Part shown: positions 1 through 8,581 of the stretch, piece by piece
Position numbering within the stretch: the first letter of the stretch is position 1
Layout of the letters: each line of letters begins with the position of its first letter
Assembly: GCF_004135285.1 (NCBI RefSeq)
Contig: NZ_CP035494.1
Coordinates: 806,001-870,000, forward strand
Direction: 5' to 3'
Source of the DNA: Microbacterium protaetiae
GTDB taxonomy: Bacteria > Actinomycetota > Actinomycetes > Actinomycetales > Microbacteriaceae
DNA: 64,000 bases
Program-made: the position numbers and the translations under genes
The notes under the pieces: generated by a model
What the model was told of the DNA's origin: nothing
Databases searched by the model: none
The model's input: only the letters and a program-made list of their open reading frames with translations

Positions 1-2
1 TC

Positions 3-275
3 GCGCACGTGCTCGAGCTCGACCCCTCGCAGGTCGTGACCCTCGTAGACGATCTTCAGCGCGCCGGACTCGTGGAACGCCACCAGTCCGAGATCGACAG
101 ACGCTCGAACGTCATCGTCGCCACCGATCTCGGAAAGGCACGACTGGTTGAGGCGGCATCCGTCGTCACCGAGGCGCACAGCACGGTATTCGCGGTGCTC
201 GACACCGCCGAGAAGGACGCACTGCACGACGCACTGCGGCGCATCACACTGGCCGAATGGGAGGAAGAAGAATGA
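3..275 (+). CDS. MarR-family transcriptional regulator, C-terminal part
   Basis: The gene is cut by the window start; about 90 C-terminal codons remain. The visible part looks like the second half of a MarR winged helix: a recognition-helix stretch (SQVVTLVDDLQRAGLVER), then the wing with the family's Asp-x-Arg (EIDRRSN), then C-terminal dimerisation helices. The stop overlaps the start of the following FAD monooxygenase gene (ATGA), so the two are probably co-transcribed and translationally coupled. This suggests the regulator controls the monooxygenase and responds to an aromatic compound. The family call is good; the ligand is inferred. Confidence 0.8.
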   Translation, partial: AHVLELDPSQVVTLVDDLQRAGLVERHQSEIDRRSNVIVATDLGKARLVEAASVVTEAHSTVFAVLDTAEKDALHDALRRITLAEWEEEE

Positions 276-1444
276 AGATCGCGATCATCGGCGCCGGCAT
301 CGGCGGACTGACCGCCGCCGCGGCGCTGCGCCGGCATGGCATAGACGTAGAGGTCTACGAACAGGCCCGGGCGCTCGGCGAGGTAGGGGCGGGAATCTCG
401 CTCGCGAGCAACGGGTGGCGTCTGCTCGAGCGCCTCGGCATCCTCGACCAGGTCGAGAAGATCGGGTCTCCGCTAGACAAGGGCTACTTCCAGCTGCGCT
501 CGGACGGCTCGTTCATATCCACCCTGCGAGCCCCGGGGGCGCCCCGGCACAAGCGCGTCTTCGGCGTGCATCGCGCGGATCTCATCGAGGTGCTCGCATC
601 CGTCCTGCCCGACGACGTCATCCGCACCGGCCACCGGCTGCAGTCGCTCACGCAGAACGGCCATGGCGTGCGCCTGGTGTTCGAGGGTGGCGCCGTCACC
701 GAGGCCGACGCCGTGATCGGCGCCGACGGCATCCACTCGATCGTGCGACGAGAGATCGTCGACGAGGTCGAGCCGCGCCCGTCGGGCACCGCCGCATATC
801 GCGCGCTGGTTCCCGTCGAGTCGGCGGATGACTGGGAGTGGGGAACCTCGAAGATCTGGATCGGACCGGGCCGGCACTTCCTCGTGTACCCGGTACGGGC
901 CGATCGCCTCATCAACGTCGTCGCGGTGGTGCCGGCGCAGGGCGGCGAGCGTGACTCGTGGAGCGCACCGGGCGACCCGGCGCAGCTCGCAGCGGAGTTC
1001 GCCGGATGGGAGCCGGCCGTCGAGCGGCTGATCAGCCGCGTGACCGACACGTTCCAGTGGGGCCTGTTCGACCGCGCGCCGCTGCAGACCTGGACGAACG
1101 GACGGTTGGCGCTGCTCGGCGACGCCGCGCACGCCATGCTCCCCCACCTCGGACAGGGCGGCAACCAGACGATCGAGGACGCCTTCTCGCTCGCTGCAGC
1201 CCTCGGCAACGCGGGGCACGACGATGTTCCCGCGGCCCTGGCCACCTATGAGGGTCTGCGGCTGGATCGGGCCAACGCCGTGCAGCTCGTCTCGCGTGAA
1301 GCGGGTCAGCTGTACGACTCCGAGCAGGAGGAGTCGTACGACGAGCGCGACGAGCGAATCCGGCGGATGGCGCCCTTCTACGCCTGGCTCGGCGCGCACG
1401 ACGCCGACTCGCTCGTGCCGCCGCCACTCGCGCCCGCACGGTAA
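272..1444 (+). CDS. FAD-dependent aromatic monooxygenase (salicylate/3-hydroxybenzoate hydroxylase-like)
   Basis: 390 aa. The N-terminal Rossmann motif for FAD (IIGAGIGGLTAAAAL) lies at residues 4-18. The second FAD motif (LLGDAAHAMLPHLGQGG) lies near residue 285, followed by NQTIEDA. This is the pattern of class A flavoprotein monooxygenases such as salicylate 1-hydroxylase and 3-hydroxybenzoate 6-hydroxylase, which hydroxylate aromatic rings with NAD(P)H and O2. The start at 272 is chosen because it overlaps the MarR stop as ATGA, follows a GGAGGAAG ribosome site, and places the Rossmann motif at the N terminus. No ring-cleavage gene lies nearby, so the substrate is unknown. Confidence 0.85.
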   Translation: MKIAIIGAGIGGLTAAAALRRHGIDVEVYEQARALGEVGAGISLASNGWRLLERLGILDQVEKIGSPLDKGYFQLRSDGSFISTLRAPGAPRHKRVFGVHRADLIEVLASVLPDDVIRTGHRLQSLTQNGHGVRLVFEGGAVTEADAVIGADGIHSIVRREIVDEVEPRPSGTAAYRALVPVESADDWEWGTSKIWIGPGRHFLVYPVRADRLINVVAVVPAQGGERDSWSAPGDPAQLAAEFAGWEPAVERLISRVTDTFQWGLFDRAPLQTWTNGRLALLGDAAHAMLPHLGQGGNQTIEDAFSLAAALGNAGHDDVPAALATYEGLRLDRANAVQLVSREAGQLYDSEQEESYDERDERIRRMAPFYAWLGAHDADSLVPPPLAPAR

Positions 1445-1451
1445 CAAGGGG

Positions 1452-2591
1452 TCACGCGTTCAGCACCTCGCGGCCGATGATGACGCGCATGATCTCGTTG
1501 GTCCCCTCCAAGATCTGGTGCACGCGCAGATCGCGCACGACCTTCTCGATGCCGTAGTCCTGCAGGTATCCGTACCCGCCGTGCAGCTGCAGCGCCTGGT
1601 TGGCGACCTCGAAGCCGGCATCGGTCGCGAAGCGCTTGGCCATCGCGCACTGCAGCGCGACGTCGCTCTCATGCGCATCGACCGCGGCAGCGGCATCCCG
1701 CACCAGCGCCCGCGAGGCCTTCAGCTTCGTGGCCATGTCGGCCAGGGTGAACATCACCGACTGCCGTTCGGCCAGCGGCTCTCCGAACGTGAACCGCTCG
1801 TGCACATAGCGGATGGCCTTGTTCATCGCCCACTGCGCGCCGCCGATCGAGCACGCCGCGATGTTGAGCCTGCCACCGTTGAGTGCCTGCATCGCGATCT
1901 TGAAGCCCTTGCCCACCTCGCCGAGAACCGCGGATGCCGGCACCCGCACCTCATCGAAGATCACCTGCCGCGTCGGCTGGGCGTTCCAACCCATCTTCTT
2001 CTCGTTGGCCCCGAAGCTCAGCCCCGGGGTGCCGTCGGGCACGATGAAGGCGGTGATGCCGCGTGCACCCGGTTCGCCGGTGCGGGTCATGACGACGTAC
2101 ACGTCGGCTTCGCCGCCGCCCGAGATGAACTGCTTCACACCGGTGATGACATAGTCGTCGCCCTGCCGAATCGCCGAGGTCGTCAGAGCCGCGGCATCCG
2201 AGCCGGCTCCTGGCTCGGTGAGGCAGTAGCCGCCCAGGGCGTCCATCGCCGTCAGGCGCGGCAGCCAGGCGCGGCGCTGTTCGTCGGTGCCGAAGGCGTC
2301 GATCATCCAGCCGACCATGTTGTGGATGCTGATGTAGGCCGCGATCACGGGGTCACCCTGGGCGAGCTCTTCGAAGATGGCGACGGCCTCACTGCGCCCC
2401 AGACCCGCACCCCCGACATCGTCGCGAACGTAGATGCCGCCGAGTCCGAGCTCGCCGGCGCGCTGGATCACGTCGCGCGGAAAGTGCTTGTTCTGGTCCC
2501 ACTCCTGGGCGTGCGGCGCCAGCTCGTGCGCGGCGAATTCGCGCACGGCCTCCAGAATCGCCTGGCGTTCTTCGGTCGTCGTCATGCTCAT
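1452..2591 (-). CDS. Acyl-CoA dehydrogenase (isobutyryl/short branched-chain type)
   Basis: 379 aa, full length for the family. It oxidises an acyl-CoA to the 2-enoyl-CoA using FAD and passes electrons to ETF. Visible signatures are YCLTEPGAGSDAAAL (FAD/substrate loop, about residue 125), a central beta domain, and C-terminal GGYGYLQDYGIEK followed by ILEGTNEI, whose Glu is the catalytic base in this subfamily. The start at 2591 (MSMTTTEER) is preferred because GGGGAG sits 7 nt upstream; an ATG at 2606 would overlap that site. The gene lies downstream of the methylcitrate operon. A role in valine/isobutyryl-CoA breakdown is inferred. Confidence 0.85.
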   Translation of the reverse strand: MSMTTTEERQAILEAVREFAAHELAPHAQEWDQNKHFPRDVIQRAGELGLGGIYVRDDVGGAGLGRSEAVAIFEELAQGDPVIAAYISIHNMVGWMIDAFGTDEQRRAWLPRLTAMDALGGYCLTEPGAGSDAAALTTSAIRQGDDYVITGVKQFISGGGEADVYVVMTRTGEPGARGITAFIVPDGTPGLSFGANEKKMGWNAQPTRQVIFDEVRVPASAVLGEVGKGFKIAMQALNGGRLNIAACSIGGAQWAMNKAIRYVHERFTFGEPLAERQSVMFTLADMATKLKASRALVRDAAAAVDAHESDVALQCAMAKRFATDAGFEVANQALQLHGGYGYLQDYGIEKVVRDLRVHQILEGTNEIMRVIIGREVLNA

Positions 2592-2729
2592 GAAGGATCT
2601 CCCCATCGCTCGCCCCCGCGCGACGTCATTGTGTGACCGCGAGGGGATGCCACCTCCGGCATCGACGCTATTTTACATGGACGTCCTACTAAGTGCATGG
2701 GCACCCATGGATGCTGCGGGTTCAACTCA

Positions 2730-2854
2730 GTCGTCGCATATGGCCCCCTCCACGCGACCAAGGGGGCCATATGCGACGACCGAAGGCGGGCTCTTTTGGT
2801 TCAGTCGTCACAAACGGCCCCCTCCACGCGACCAAGGGGGCCATATGCGACGAC
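2730..2854. repeat. Tandem palindromic hairpin unit, two 74-bp copies
   Basis: The roughly 310 bases between prpC and the acyl-CoA dehydrogenase gene hold two head-to-tail copies of a unit with a 74-bp period. In copy 1, a perfect 20-bp inverted repeat (2730-2749 and 2761-2780, beginning GTCGTCGCATATGG) encloses an 11-base loop. In copy 2 (2804-2823 and 2835-2854) the loop and right arm are identical, but the left arm carries three mismatches. Each unit is followed by CGAAGGCGGGCTC, and a degenerate third copy of that tail overlaps the end of prpC (about 2894-2905). The location 3' of the prpC stop suggests a terminator or mRNA 3'-end structure. The tandem copying suggests a REP-like element. 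Confidence 0.85.
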
Positions 2855-2903
2855 CGAAGGCGGGCTCCGCAGAACCGAACGCCCGACCCGCACCGAAGCG
2901 GGC

Positions 2904-4094
2904 TCAGCCAGCGGCTTCCTCGGGGCGCTGCGCGGCGGCCGCGTTCGCGGCATCCGGCACGTATCCTTCGATGTGCCGCTCGTCGGGACCGTTGTAGGCC
3001 GACAGCGGGCGAATCAGCGCATTCGAGGCCTGCTGCTCCATGATGTGCGCCGTCCACCCGGTGATCCGGGCGGCCACGAACAAGGGCGTGAAGGTCAGTG
3101 TGTCAAAGCCCATCAGGTTGTACGCCGGCCCCGACGGGTAATCGAGGTTCGGGTAGATGCCCTTGCGCGAGACGAACTCGTTCTCGAGCGCGCTGTACAG
3201 CGCCCGCACATCAGGGCGGTCGTAGTGGTCGACGAGCCTGTCCAGCGCCGCCTTCATCGTGGGCACGCGCGAGTCACCACGTTTGTACACGCGGTGGCCG
3301 AAGCCCATGATCTTGCGCTTGGCGGCGAGCGCTTCATCCAGCCACGAGTTCACGTTCCAGGCGTCGCCGATCTCGTCGAAGATGTGCAGCACGGCTTCGT
3401 TCGCCCCGCCGTGCAGCGGTCCCTTGAGAGCCCCGATAGCGCCGACGACCGCCGAATAGAGATCGCTGAGGGTGGAGGCGATGACGCGCGCGGTGAACGT
3501 GGAGGCGTTGAACGAGTGCTCTGCATACAGGATCATCGAGGTGTTGAAGGCATCGACGACGACCTCGTCGACATCTTCGCCGAACGTCATCCAGAGAAAG
3601 TTCTCGGCGTAGTTCAGGTCGTCGCGCGCAACCACCAGCTCTTGTCCACGCCGCCGACGCTGTCCATATGCCACCACGGCAGGAAGGGCGGCGAACAGGC
3701 GGATGCTGCGCTGAAGGTTCTCTTCGGGAGTGCCGACCGCATCCATCACGTTGTCGATGCCGGCCAGATCTGCCGCGCCGATGACGGATGCCGCGGTGCG
3801 CACCTCATCCATGGGGTGGGCACCCAGCGGCAGCAAGTCGATGGCCTGCTTCACCTCGTCGGTGAGAGCGCGGTACCGGCGCTCGGTCGCACGCAGCTCG
3901 GCCAGCTGCTGCGCGGTGGGCAGCTCACCGTGCCACAGCAGGTAGGCAACGGCCTCGAACGGCTGGGTGGCCGCCAGCTCCTGCACCGGGTACCCGCGGT
4001 AGAGCAGGGAGTTGGTGTCAGGATTGACCTTGCTGACGGCGGTGTAGTCAACCGTGACCCCCGCAAGGCCCTTCTTGATGTCGATGTCGGTCAT
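2904..4094 (-). CDS. prpC: 2-methylcitrate synthase (citrate synthase family)
   Basis: 396 aa. It condenses propionyl-CoA with oxaloacetate in the 2-methylcitrate cycle. The N-terminal KGLAGVTVDYTAVSKV and YRGYPVQELA segments, the catalytic His region PLHGGANEAV, the GFGHRVYK motif and a C-terminal Asp-containing domain match the PrpC/CitZ group. The gene directly follows prpB (6 bases apart), and its ribosome site GGAGAG overlaps the end of prpB. It could also make citrate, but the operon context argues for methylcitrate synthase. Confidence 0.93.
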   Translation of the reverse strand: MTDIDIKKGLAGVTVDYTAVSKVNPDTNSLLYRGYPVQELAATQPFEAVAYLLWHGELPTAQQLAELRATERRYRALTDEVKQAIDLLPLGAHPMDEVRTAASVIGAADLAGIDNVMDAVGTPEENLQRSIRLFAALPAVVAYGQRRRRGQELVVARDDLNYAENFLWMTFGEDVDEVVVDAFNTSMILYAEHSFNASTFTARVIASTLSDLYSAVVGAIGALKGPLHGGANEAVLHIFDEIGDAWNVNSWLDEALAAKRKIMGFGHRVYKRGDSRVPTMKAALDRLVDHYDRPDVRALYSALENEFVSRKGIYPNLDYPSGPAYNLMGFDTLTFTPLFVAARITGWTAHIMEQQASNALIRPLSAYNGPDERHIEGYVPDAANAAAAQRPEEAAG

Positions 4095-4101
4095 GTCTCT
4101 C

Positions 4102-5001
4102 CTATCGCGCGATCTGGAAGTTGAAGACGCCGGCGTCGAAGTGGTTGTACGCCTCGTAGTCGATGAGCTCGTACAGGTCGGCGCGATGCTGCATCTCGCC
4201 CAGCTTCGAGGTGAGGTGCCCCTCGTCGATCAGGGTATCGAGTGCGCGGCTGGCAGATCCCATCGCGATGCGCAGCAGCGACACCGGCCAGATGACGATG
4301 TTCACGCCGACGCTGCGCAGCTGGTCGACCGAGAAAAGCTCGCTCTTGCCGAATTCGGTCATGTTGGCCAGGATCGGCACGTCGACGGCATCCCGCATCG
4401 CCGCGAACTCGTCGAGGGTTCGCATCGCCTCGGGGAAGATCGCGTCGGCTCCGGCATCCACCAGCGCCTTGGCCCGATCCTTCGCGGCATCCAACCCCTC
4501 CACCGCGCGGATGTCGGTGCGCGCCATGATGAGAAAGTTCGGATCGCGGCGCGCGTCGGCCGCGGCGCGAATGCGCTTTATCGCCGTGTCTTGGTCGACC
4601 ACCTGCTTGCCGTCGAGGTGCCCACACCGCTTGGGGTTTATCTGGTCTTCGATGTGGGTGCCGGCAAGGCCGGCGTCTTCGAGGGTCTGGATCGTGCGGG
4701 CGACGTTCATCGGCTCGCCGAAGCCGGTGTCGGCATCGATGATCGCCGGCAACTCGGTCATCCGCGCTATCTGCTCGCCCCGCCCGGCGACCTCGGTCAG
4801 GGTCGTCAGGCCGATGTCGGGAAGCCCCAGGTCGGCCGAGAGCACCGCGCCCGAGATGTACACGCCGTCGAAGCCCTTGCGTTCGATGAGCCGCGCCGAC
4901 AGCGGGTTGAAAGCGCCCGGGAACCGCAGCAGCTCGCCCGAGGCGAGCCGCTCGCGCAGAGCCCGGCGCTTCTCGGCGGCGGGGGTGGTCGCGTACAGCA
5001 T
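4102..5001 (-). CDS. prpB: Methylisocitrate lyase
   Basis: 299 aa, a member of the isocitrate lyase/PEP mutase barrel family. It splits 2-methylisocitrate into pyruvate and succinate. Visible are the N-terminal PGAFNPLSARLIERKGFDG, the Mg-binding IDADTGFGEP, and EDQINPKRCGHLDGKQ, which contains the catalytic Cys of the KRCGH signature. The frame stays open upstream inside prpD, but the ATG at 5001 shares one base with the prpD stop (TGATG) and gives the normal family length, so the longer reading is rejected. Third gene of the gntR-prpD-prpB-prpC operon. Confidence 0.95.
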   Translation of the reverse strand: MLYATTPAAEKRRALRERLASGELLRFPGAFNPLSARLIERKGFDGVYISGAVLSADLGLPDIGLTTLTEVAGRGEQIARMTELPAIIDADTGFGEPMNVARTIQTLEDAGLAGTHIEDQINPKRCGHLDGKQVVDQDTAIKRIRAAADARRDPNFLIMARTDIRAVEGLDAAKDRAKALVDAGADAIFPEAMRTLDEFAAMRDAVDVPILANMTEFGKSELFSVDQLRSVGVNIVIWPVSLLRIAMGSASRALDTLIDEGHLTSKLGEMQHRADLYELIDYEAYNHFDAGVFNFQIAR

Positions 5002-6527
5002 CAGAACAGTCCCTTCGGCGCCGGGGCGCCCGCCAGCACGCCATGCTTGGCGACGATGGTCAGCTGCTGTACCTCGTGGGCGGTCAGCTCGGGCAGACGC
5101 TGGGCAAGGTCGAGAAAGCGCTCGATCTCTTCGGGCTCGAGCACGGGCTCGGCCAGCATGCGGAATTTGCGGATGTAGTCCTCTCGCGCGAACGGGCGTG
5201 CGCCCAGGGGGTGCGCGTCGGCGACGGCGATCTCTTCGATGATCTGCCCGCCGTCGGCGAAGGTGATCTCGACGCGGCCGCCGAACGCCTTCTCGTTCGG
5301 GTCTTCGGAGTGGTAGCGCCGCGTCCACTCCTCGTCTTCGGCGGTGGTCACCTTGTGCCAGAGCGCGACGGTGTCTTCCCGTGCGGCACGCTCGGGCGCA
5401 TACGAGTCCACGTGATGCCACGCGCCGTCTTGCAGCGCGACGGTGAAGATGTACGGAATCGAGTGGTCGAGGGTCTCGCGGGATGCCGCCGGGTCGTACT
5501 TCTGCGGATCGTTCGCCCCCGAGCCGATGACGTAGTGCGTGTGGTGGCTGGTGTGCAGCACGATCGAGGCGACGTTGTCGGGGGTGAAAGCGCCTTCGTG
5601 CTCGTTGTGCAGCTTGCGTGCCAGATCGATCCACGCCTGCGCCTGGTACTCGGCCGAGTGCTCTTTGGTGAACGAGTCGAGAATGGCCCGTTTGGCCTCA
5701 CCCGGCGCCGGCAGCGGCACGTCGTAGGCGGCATCCGGCCCGTCCAGCAGCCAGGCGATGACCCCGTCTTCGCCCTCGTAGATGGGGCTGGGGCTGGTCT
5801 CGCCGCGCATCGCCCGGTCGACGGCCTCGACGGCCATCTTGCCGGCGAACGCCGGGGCATGTGCCTTCCAACTCGATATCTCGCCCTTGCGCGACTGACG
5901 CGTCGCGGTGGTCGTGTGCAGGGCCTGGCCGACGGCCTGGAAGATCGTCTCGGCCGGCAACCCCAGCAGCGTGCCGATGCCGGCGGCGGCCGAGGGGCCG
6001 AGGTGGGCGACGTGGTCGATCTTGTGCTTGTGCAGGCTGATCGCGCGGGTCAGATCGATCTGGATCTCGTACCCGGTCGCGATGCCGCGCACCAGCGCCG
6101 CGCCGTCTTTGCCGGCGTGCTGGGCGACGGCCAGAATCGGCGGGATGTTGTCACCGGGATGGGAGTACTCCGCGGCCAGAAAGGTGTCGTGGTAGTCGAG
6201 CTCGCGCACGGCGACGCCGTTGGCCCATGCCGCCCACTCCGGGCTCGTGCGACGCTCGAGCGCGCAGCCGAAGATCGTCGCGCCGTCGCCCGAGACCGAC
6301 ACGGCGTGGTCGAGGGCCTGCTGACGAGCCGCGCTGACGGGGGCACGGGTGAGGGATGCCGCGGCCACGGCGGCGTTGTCGATGACGCGATTGACGATCA
6401 TGTCGATCACCTCGTCGTCGACCGGGATCGGGTCGGCGGCGACTTCGGCGATCTTGAACGCGAGCTGTTGTTCGCGCGGAAGGCTCTCTTCGCTCTTGTA
6501 GACGCGAACGTGATGCGTGACGGTCAT
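5001..6527 (-). CDS. prpD: 2-methylcitrate dehydratase
   Basis: 508 aa, MmgE/PrpD family. It dehydrates 2-methylcitrate toward 2-methylaconitate in propionate catabolism. Recognisable segments are [41 protein letters not shown] and [21 protein letters not shown], all typical of the actinobacterial full-length form. The start overlaps the GntR stop as ATGA and the end overlaps prpB, so the operon is tightly coupled. No dedicated acnD-like isomerase gene is present in the window; a housekeeping aconitase elsewhere would have to do that step. Confidence 0.95.
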   Translation of the reverse strand: MTVTHHVRVYKSEESLPREQQLAFKIAEVAADPIPVDDEVIDMIVNRVIDNAAVAAASLTRAPVSAARQQALDHAVSVSGDGATIFGCALERRTSPEWAAWANGVAVRELDYHDTFLAAEYSHPGDNIPPILAVAQHAGKDGAALVRGIATGYEIQIDLTRAISLHKHKIDHVAHLGPSAAAGIGTLLGLPAETIFQAVGQALHTTTATRQSRKGEISSWKAHAPAFAGKMAVEAVDRAMRGETSPSPIYEGEDGVIAWLLDGPDAAYDVPLPAPGEAKRAILDSFTKEHSAEYQAQAWIDLARKLHNEHEGAFTPDNVASIVLHTSHHTHYVIGSGANDPQKYDPAASRETLDHSIPYIFTVALQDGAWHHVDSYAPERAAREDTVALWHKVTTAEDEEWTRRYHSEDPNEKAFGGRVEITFADGGQIIEEIAVADAHPLGARPFAREDYIRKFRMLAEPVLEPEEIERFLDLAQRLPELTAHEVQQLTIVAKHGVLAGAPAPKGLF

Positions 6528-7168
6528 GCTGCTCCTTGTCCAGAGGCTACGGAGGCGAGGATGCTCTCCAGGGCGTTGTGCAGGTGGAGATGGGTCGCGT
6601 GTGCGGCCAGTTCCGCGTCGCCGGCGGCGATGGCCCCGGCGATGAGCTTGTGCTCGGCGACCGCGGCGGCCAGCCGCTCGGGATTCTCGCGGGCCATGCG
6701 CCGCACGCGCACGAGATGGGTGCGGATAGTGCGCATTGCGCCGGTCAAGTAATCGTTGGCCACGGCGTCATCCAGGGCGGCATCGAACCGCGCGAAAAGA
6801 CCCCAGTAGGCATCGGGCACAGCGCTCTCTTCGAGCCGGACGGCAGCGAAGCCCTCGGCGAGCGCAGCGAAGGTCGCGGCATCCGCCCGCTGCGCCGCCA
6901 GGCGCGCCGCAGTCTCTTCGAGCGCACGCCGCACCTCGAACAGCTCGCGGATGTCGTCGGCGTCGATCTCGCTGACCACCGTGACACGGGGCGACTGCTG
7001 CACGACCAGTCCGTCGGCAGCGAGGCGCCCGATGGCCTCACGCAACGGCGTGCGGCTCACACCGAGGCGCGTGGACTGCTCGACCTCGCCGAGAACGGCG
7101 CCCGGGGCGAGCGCGCCCGACTGGATCTCGTCGAGAAGGGTGCGGTAGGCCCGATCACTGGCGCGCAT
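6524..7168 (-). CDS. GntR-family (FCD domain) regulator of the prp operon
   Basis: 214 aa. The N-terminal winged helix (residues 8-70, [21 protein letters not shown]) has the invariant SRTPLREAI recognition helix. It is followed by an all-helical FCD ligand domain with the metal/ligand positions Asp (ARFDAALD), His ([10 protein letters not shown]) and a C-terminal His-rich helix ([11 protein letters not shown]). As the first gene of the prp operon with an ATGA overlap to prpD, it is likely an autoregulator sensing a methylcitrate-cycle intermediate. Known prp regulators elsewhere are often of other families (PrpR), so the ligand is inference. Confidence 0.88.
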   Translation of the reverse strand: MRASDRAYRTLLDEIQSGALAPGAVLGEVEQSTRLGVSRTPLREAIGRLAADGLVVQQSPRVTVVSEIDADDIRELFEVRRALEETAARLAAQRADAATFAALAEGFAAVRLEESAVPDAYWGLFARFDAALDDAVANDYLTGAMRTIRTHLVRVRRMARENPERLAAAVAEHKLIAGAIAAGDAELAAHATHLHLHNALESILASVASGQGAA

Positions 7169-7199
7169 CTTTGCCCTCCCTGGTCACGTGCTCCACAGT

Positions 7200-7266
7200 C
7201 ATTGTATGCACACAGGCGGTAAATTGCTATTCCAGTGCGGCCGCCCCCGCTTCAGCGTATACATTC
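7200..7266. promoter_or_regulatory. Divergent promoter/operator region between the prp regulator and the thiolase gene
   Basis: In the 167-base divergent gap, a GTATAC palindrome (7257-7262, within GCGTATACATTC) and a related ATTGTATGCACAC (7201-7213) stand out from the GC-rich background. FCD-type GntR regulators commonly bind short palindromes centred on GTATAC-like cores. On the minus strand, TACAAT (about 7200-7205) could serve as the -10 box of the prp operon. No convincing -35 box was found. Confidence 0.45.
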
Positions 7267-7335
7267 ACCGGGATGACCGCCGGAGGCACAGAGTAACGGC
7301 CGCCCGCTCCGACCTCGTGTGCCTAGAGTGAGAGC

Positions 7336-8514
7336 ATGCCTACCGCAGTCATCGTCGACGCCGTCCGTACCCCGTCTGGTCGGGGAAAGCCCGGGGGCGC
7401 CCTCTCGGGCGTGCACCCCGTCGATCTCGGCGCGCTCGTGCTCTCGTCGGTGTTGGAGCGCAATGGGCTCGAGTCCACGCAGATCGATGACGTGCTGATG
7501 GGATGCGTCAGCCAGATCGGCGACCAGTCTGTGAACCTCGCCCGCAACGCCGTGCTCGCTGCCGGGTTCGACGAGACGGTGCCGGCGACCACCATCGACC
7601 GGCAATGCGGGTCGAGTCAGCAGGCCGCGCACTTCGCCGCGCAGGGCGTGATCGCCGGCGCGTACGACATCGTCATCGCCGGCGGGGTCGAGTCGATGAG
7701 CCGCGTGCCGCTGGGCTCGTCCACGACCGGCGACACCCCGACATCCCCGCGGCTGCACGAGCGCTACCCGGAGGGGCTGGTCAACCAGGGCGTGTCGGCC
7801 GAGCTGATCGCCGCGAAGTGGGGGTTCGACCGCGACACGCTCGACGGTTTCGCGGCCGAGTCGCACCGCCGCGCCGCCGCGGCGTGGGAGTCGCACCGGT
7901 TCGACCGCGAGCTGATCCCGGTCGCCGTCGAGGGCGGCGAGGTGACCGTCGACGAGACCGTGCGCGCGGGCACCACCACTGAGAAGCTCGCCGGGCTTCC
8001 GGCATCCTTCCGCGACGACCAATTCGCGGCGCGGTTTCCCCAGATCGGGTGGAACATCACCCCGGGCAATTCCTCGCCCCTGACCGACGGGGCCTCGGCG
8101 CTGCTGATCATGAGCGAGCAGAAGGCGAGTGAGCTCAATCTCACCCCGCGAGCCCGGTTCCATTCCTTCGCCGTGGTGGGCGACGACCCGCTCTACATGC
8201 TCACCGGGCCGATCCCCGCCGCGCGGAAGATCCTCGACCGCGCCGGGTTGTCCATCGACGACATCGACGCCTACGAGGTGAATGAGGCGTTCGCGCCCGT
8301 GCCGCTCGCATGGGCGCACGAGGTGCACGCCGACACCGACAAGCTCAACCCGTGGGGCGGCGCCATAGCCCTCGGGCACCCCCTCGGCGCCACCGGCGCA
8401 CGCCTGATGGGCACTCTGCTGTCGTACCTCGAGGCAACCGGCGGCCGCTACGGGCTGCAGACCATGTGCGAAGGCGGGGGCATGGCCAACGCCACCATCA
8501 TCGAGCGGCTCTGA
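7336..8514 (+). CDS. Acetyl-CoA C-acyltransferase (thiolase)
   Basis: 392 aa, full length for type II/degradative thiolases. It cleaves 3-ketoacyl-CoA with CoA or runs in the reverse direction. The acyl-accepting Cys is in DRQCGSSQQAAH (about residue 92), the active-site His in NPWGGAIALGHPLGATGAR (about 345), and the second catalytic Cys in MCEGGGMANA (about 377). It is transcribed away from the prp regulator. TAGAGT at 7324-7329 sits just ahead of the ATG and may be a -10 box for a leaderless message. Specific chain length is not readable from sequence. Confidence 0.92.
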   Translation: MPTAVIVDAVRTPSGRGKPGGALSGVHPVDLGALVLSSVLERNGLESTQIDDVLMGCVSQIGDQSVNLARNAVLAAGFDETVPATTIDRQCGSSQQAAHFAAQGVIAGAYDIVIAGGVESMSRVPLGSSTTGDTPTSPRLHERYPEGLVNQGVSAELIAAKWGFDRDTLDGFAAESHRRAAAAWESHRFDRELIPVAVEGGEVTVDETVRAGTTTEKLAGLPASFRDDQFAARFPQIGWNITPGNSSPLTDGASALLIMSEQKASELNLTPRARFHSFAVVGDDPLYMLTGPIPAARKILDRAGLSIDDIDAYEVNEAFAPVPLAWAHEVHADTDKLNPWGGAIALGHPLGATGARLMGTLLSYLEATGGRYGLQTMCEGGGMANATIIERL

Positions 8515-8544
8515 GCGCGCCGCACGACCGTACCATTCGAACTG

Positions 8545-8573
8545 TTCACACATTTCTGAATTCGGCGTACACT
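8545..8573 (+). promoter_or_regulatory. Promoter of the ABC-2 exporter operon, probably leaderless
   Basis: TTCACA (8545-8550) and TACACT (8568-8573) are separated by 17 bases, close to the vegetative -35/-10 consensus. The ATG follows 8 bases after the -10 box, with no room for a ribosome site, so the transcript is predicted to start at or very near the start codon. Confidence 0.55.
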
Positions 8574-8581
8574 CATCGCTC

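Noticed and set aside
1224..2636. A 470-codon plus-strand frame opposite the acyl-CoA dehydrogenase
   Set aside because: Antisense shadow, His/Arg/Gly-rich with no domain; the minus-strand gene has clear family motifs.
2607..2903. Small coding genes in the tandem-hairpin region
   Set aside because: All frames follow the hairpin sequence and repeat the same peptide in several frames; no ribosome sites.
5002..5634. A 510-codon open frame that would extend PrpB far upstream
   Set aside because: The extension lies inside prpD in another frame and reads as Arg-rich nonsense typical of GC-rich shadows. The ATG at 5001 gives the normal methylisocitrate lyase length.
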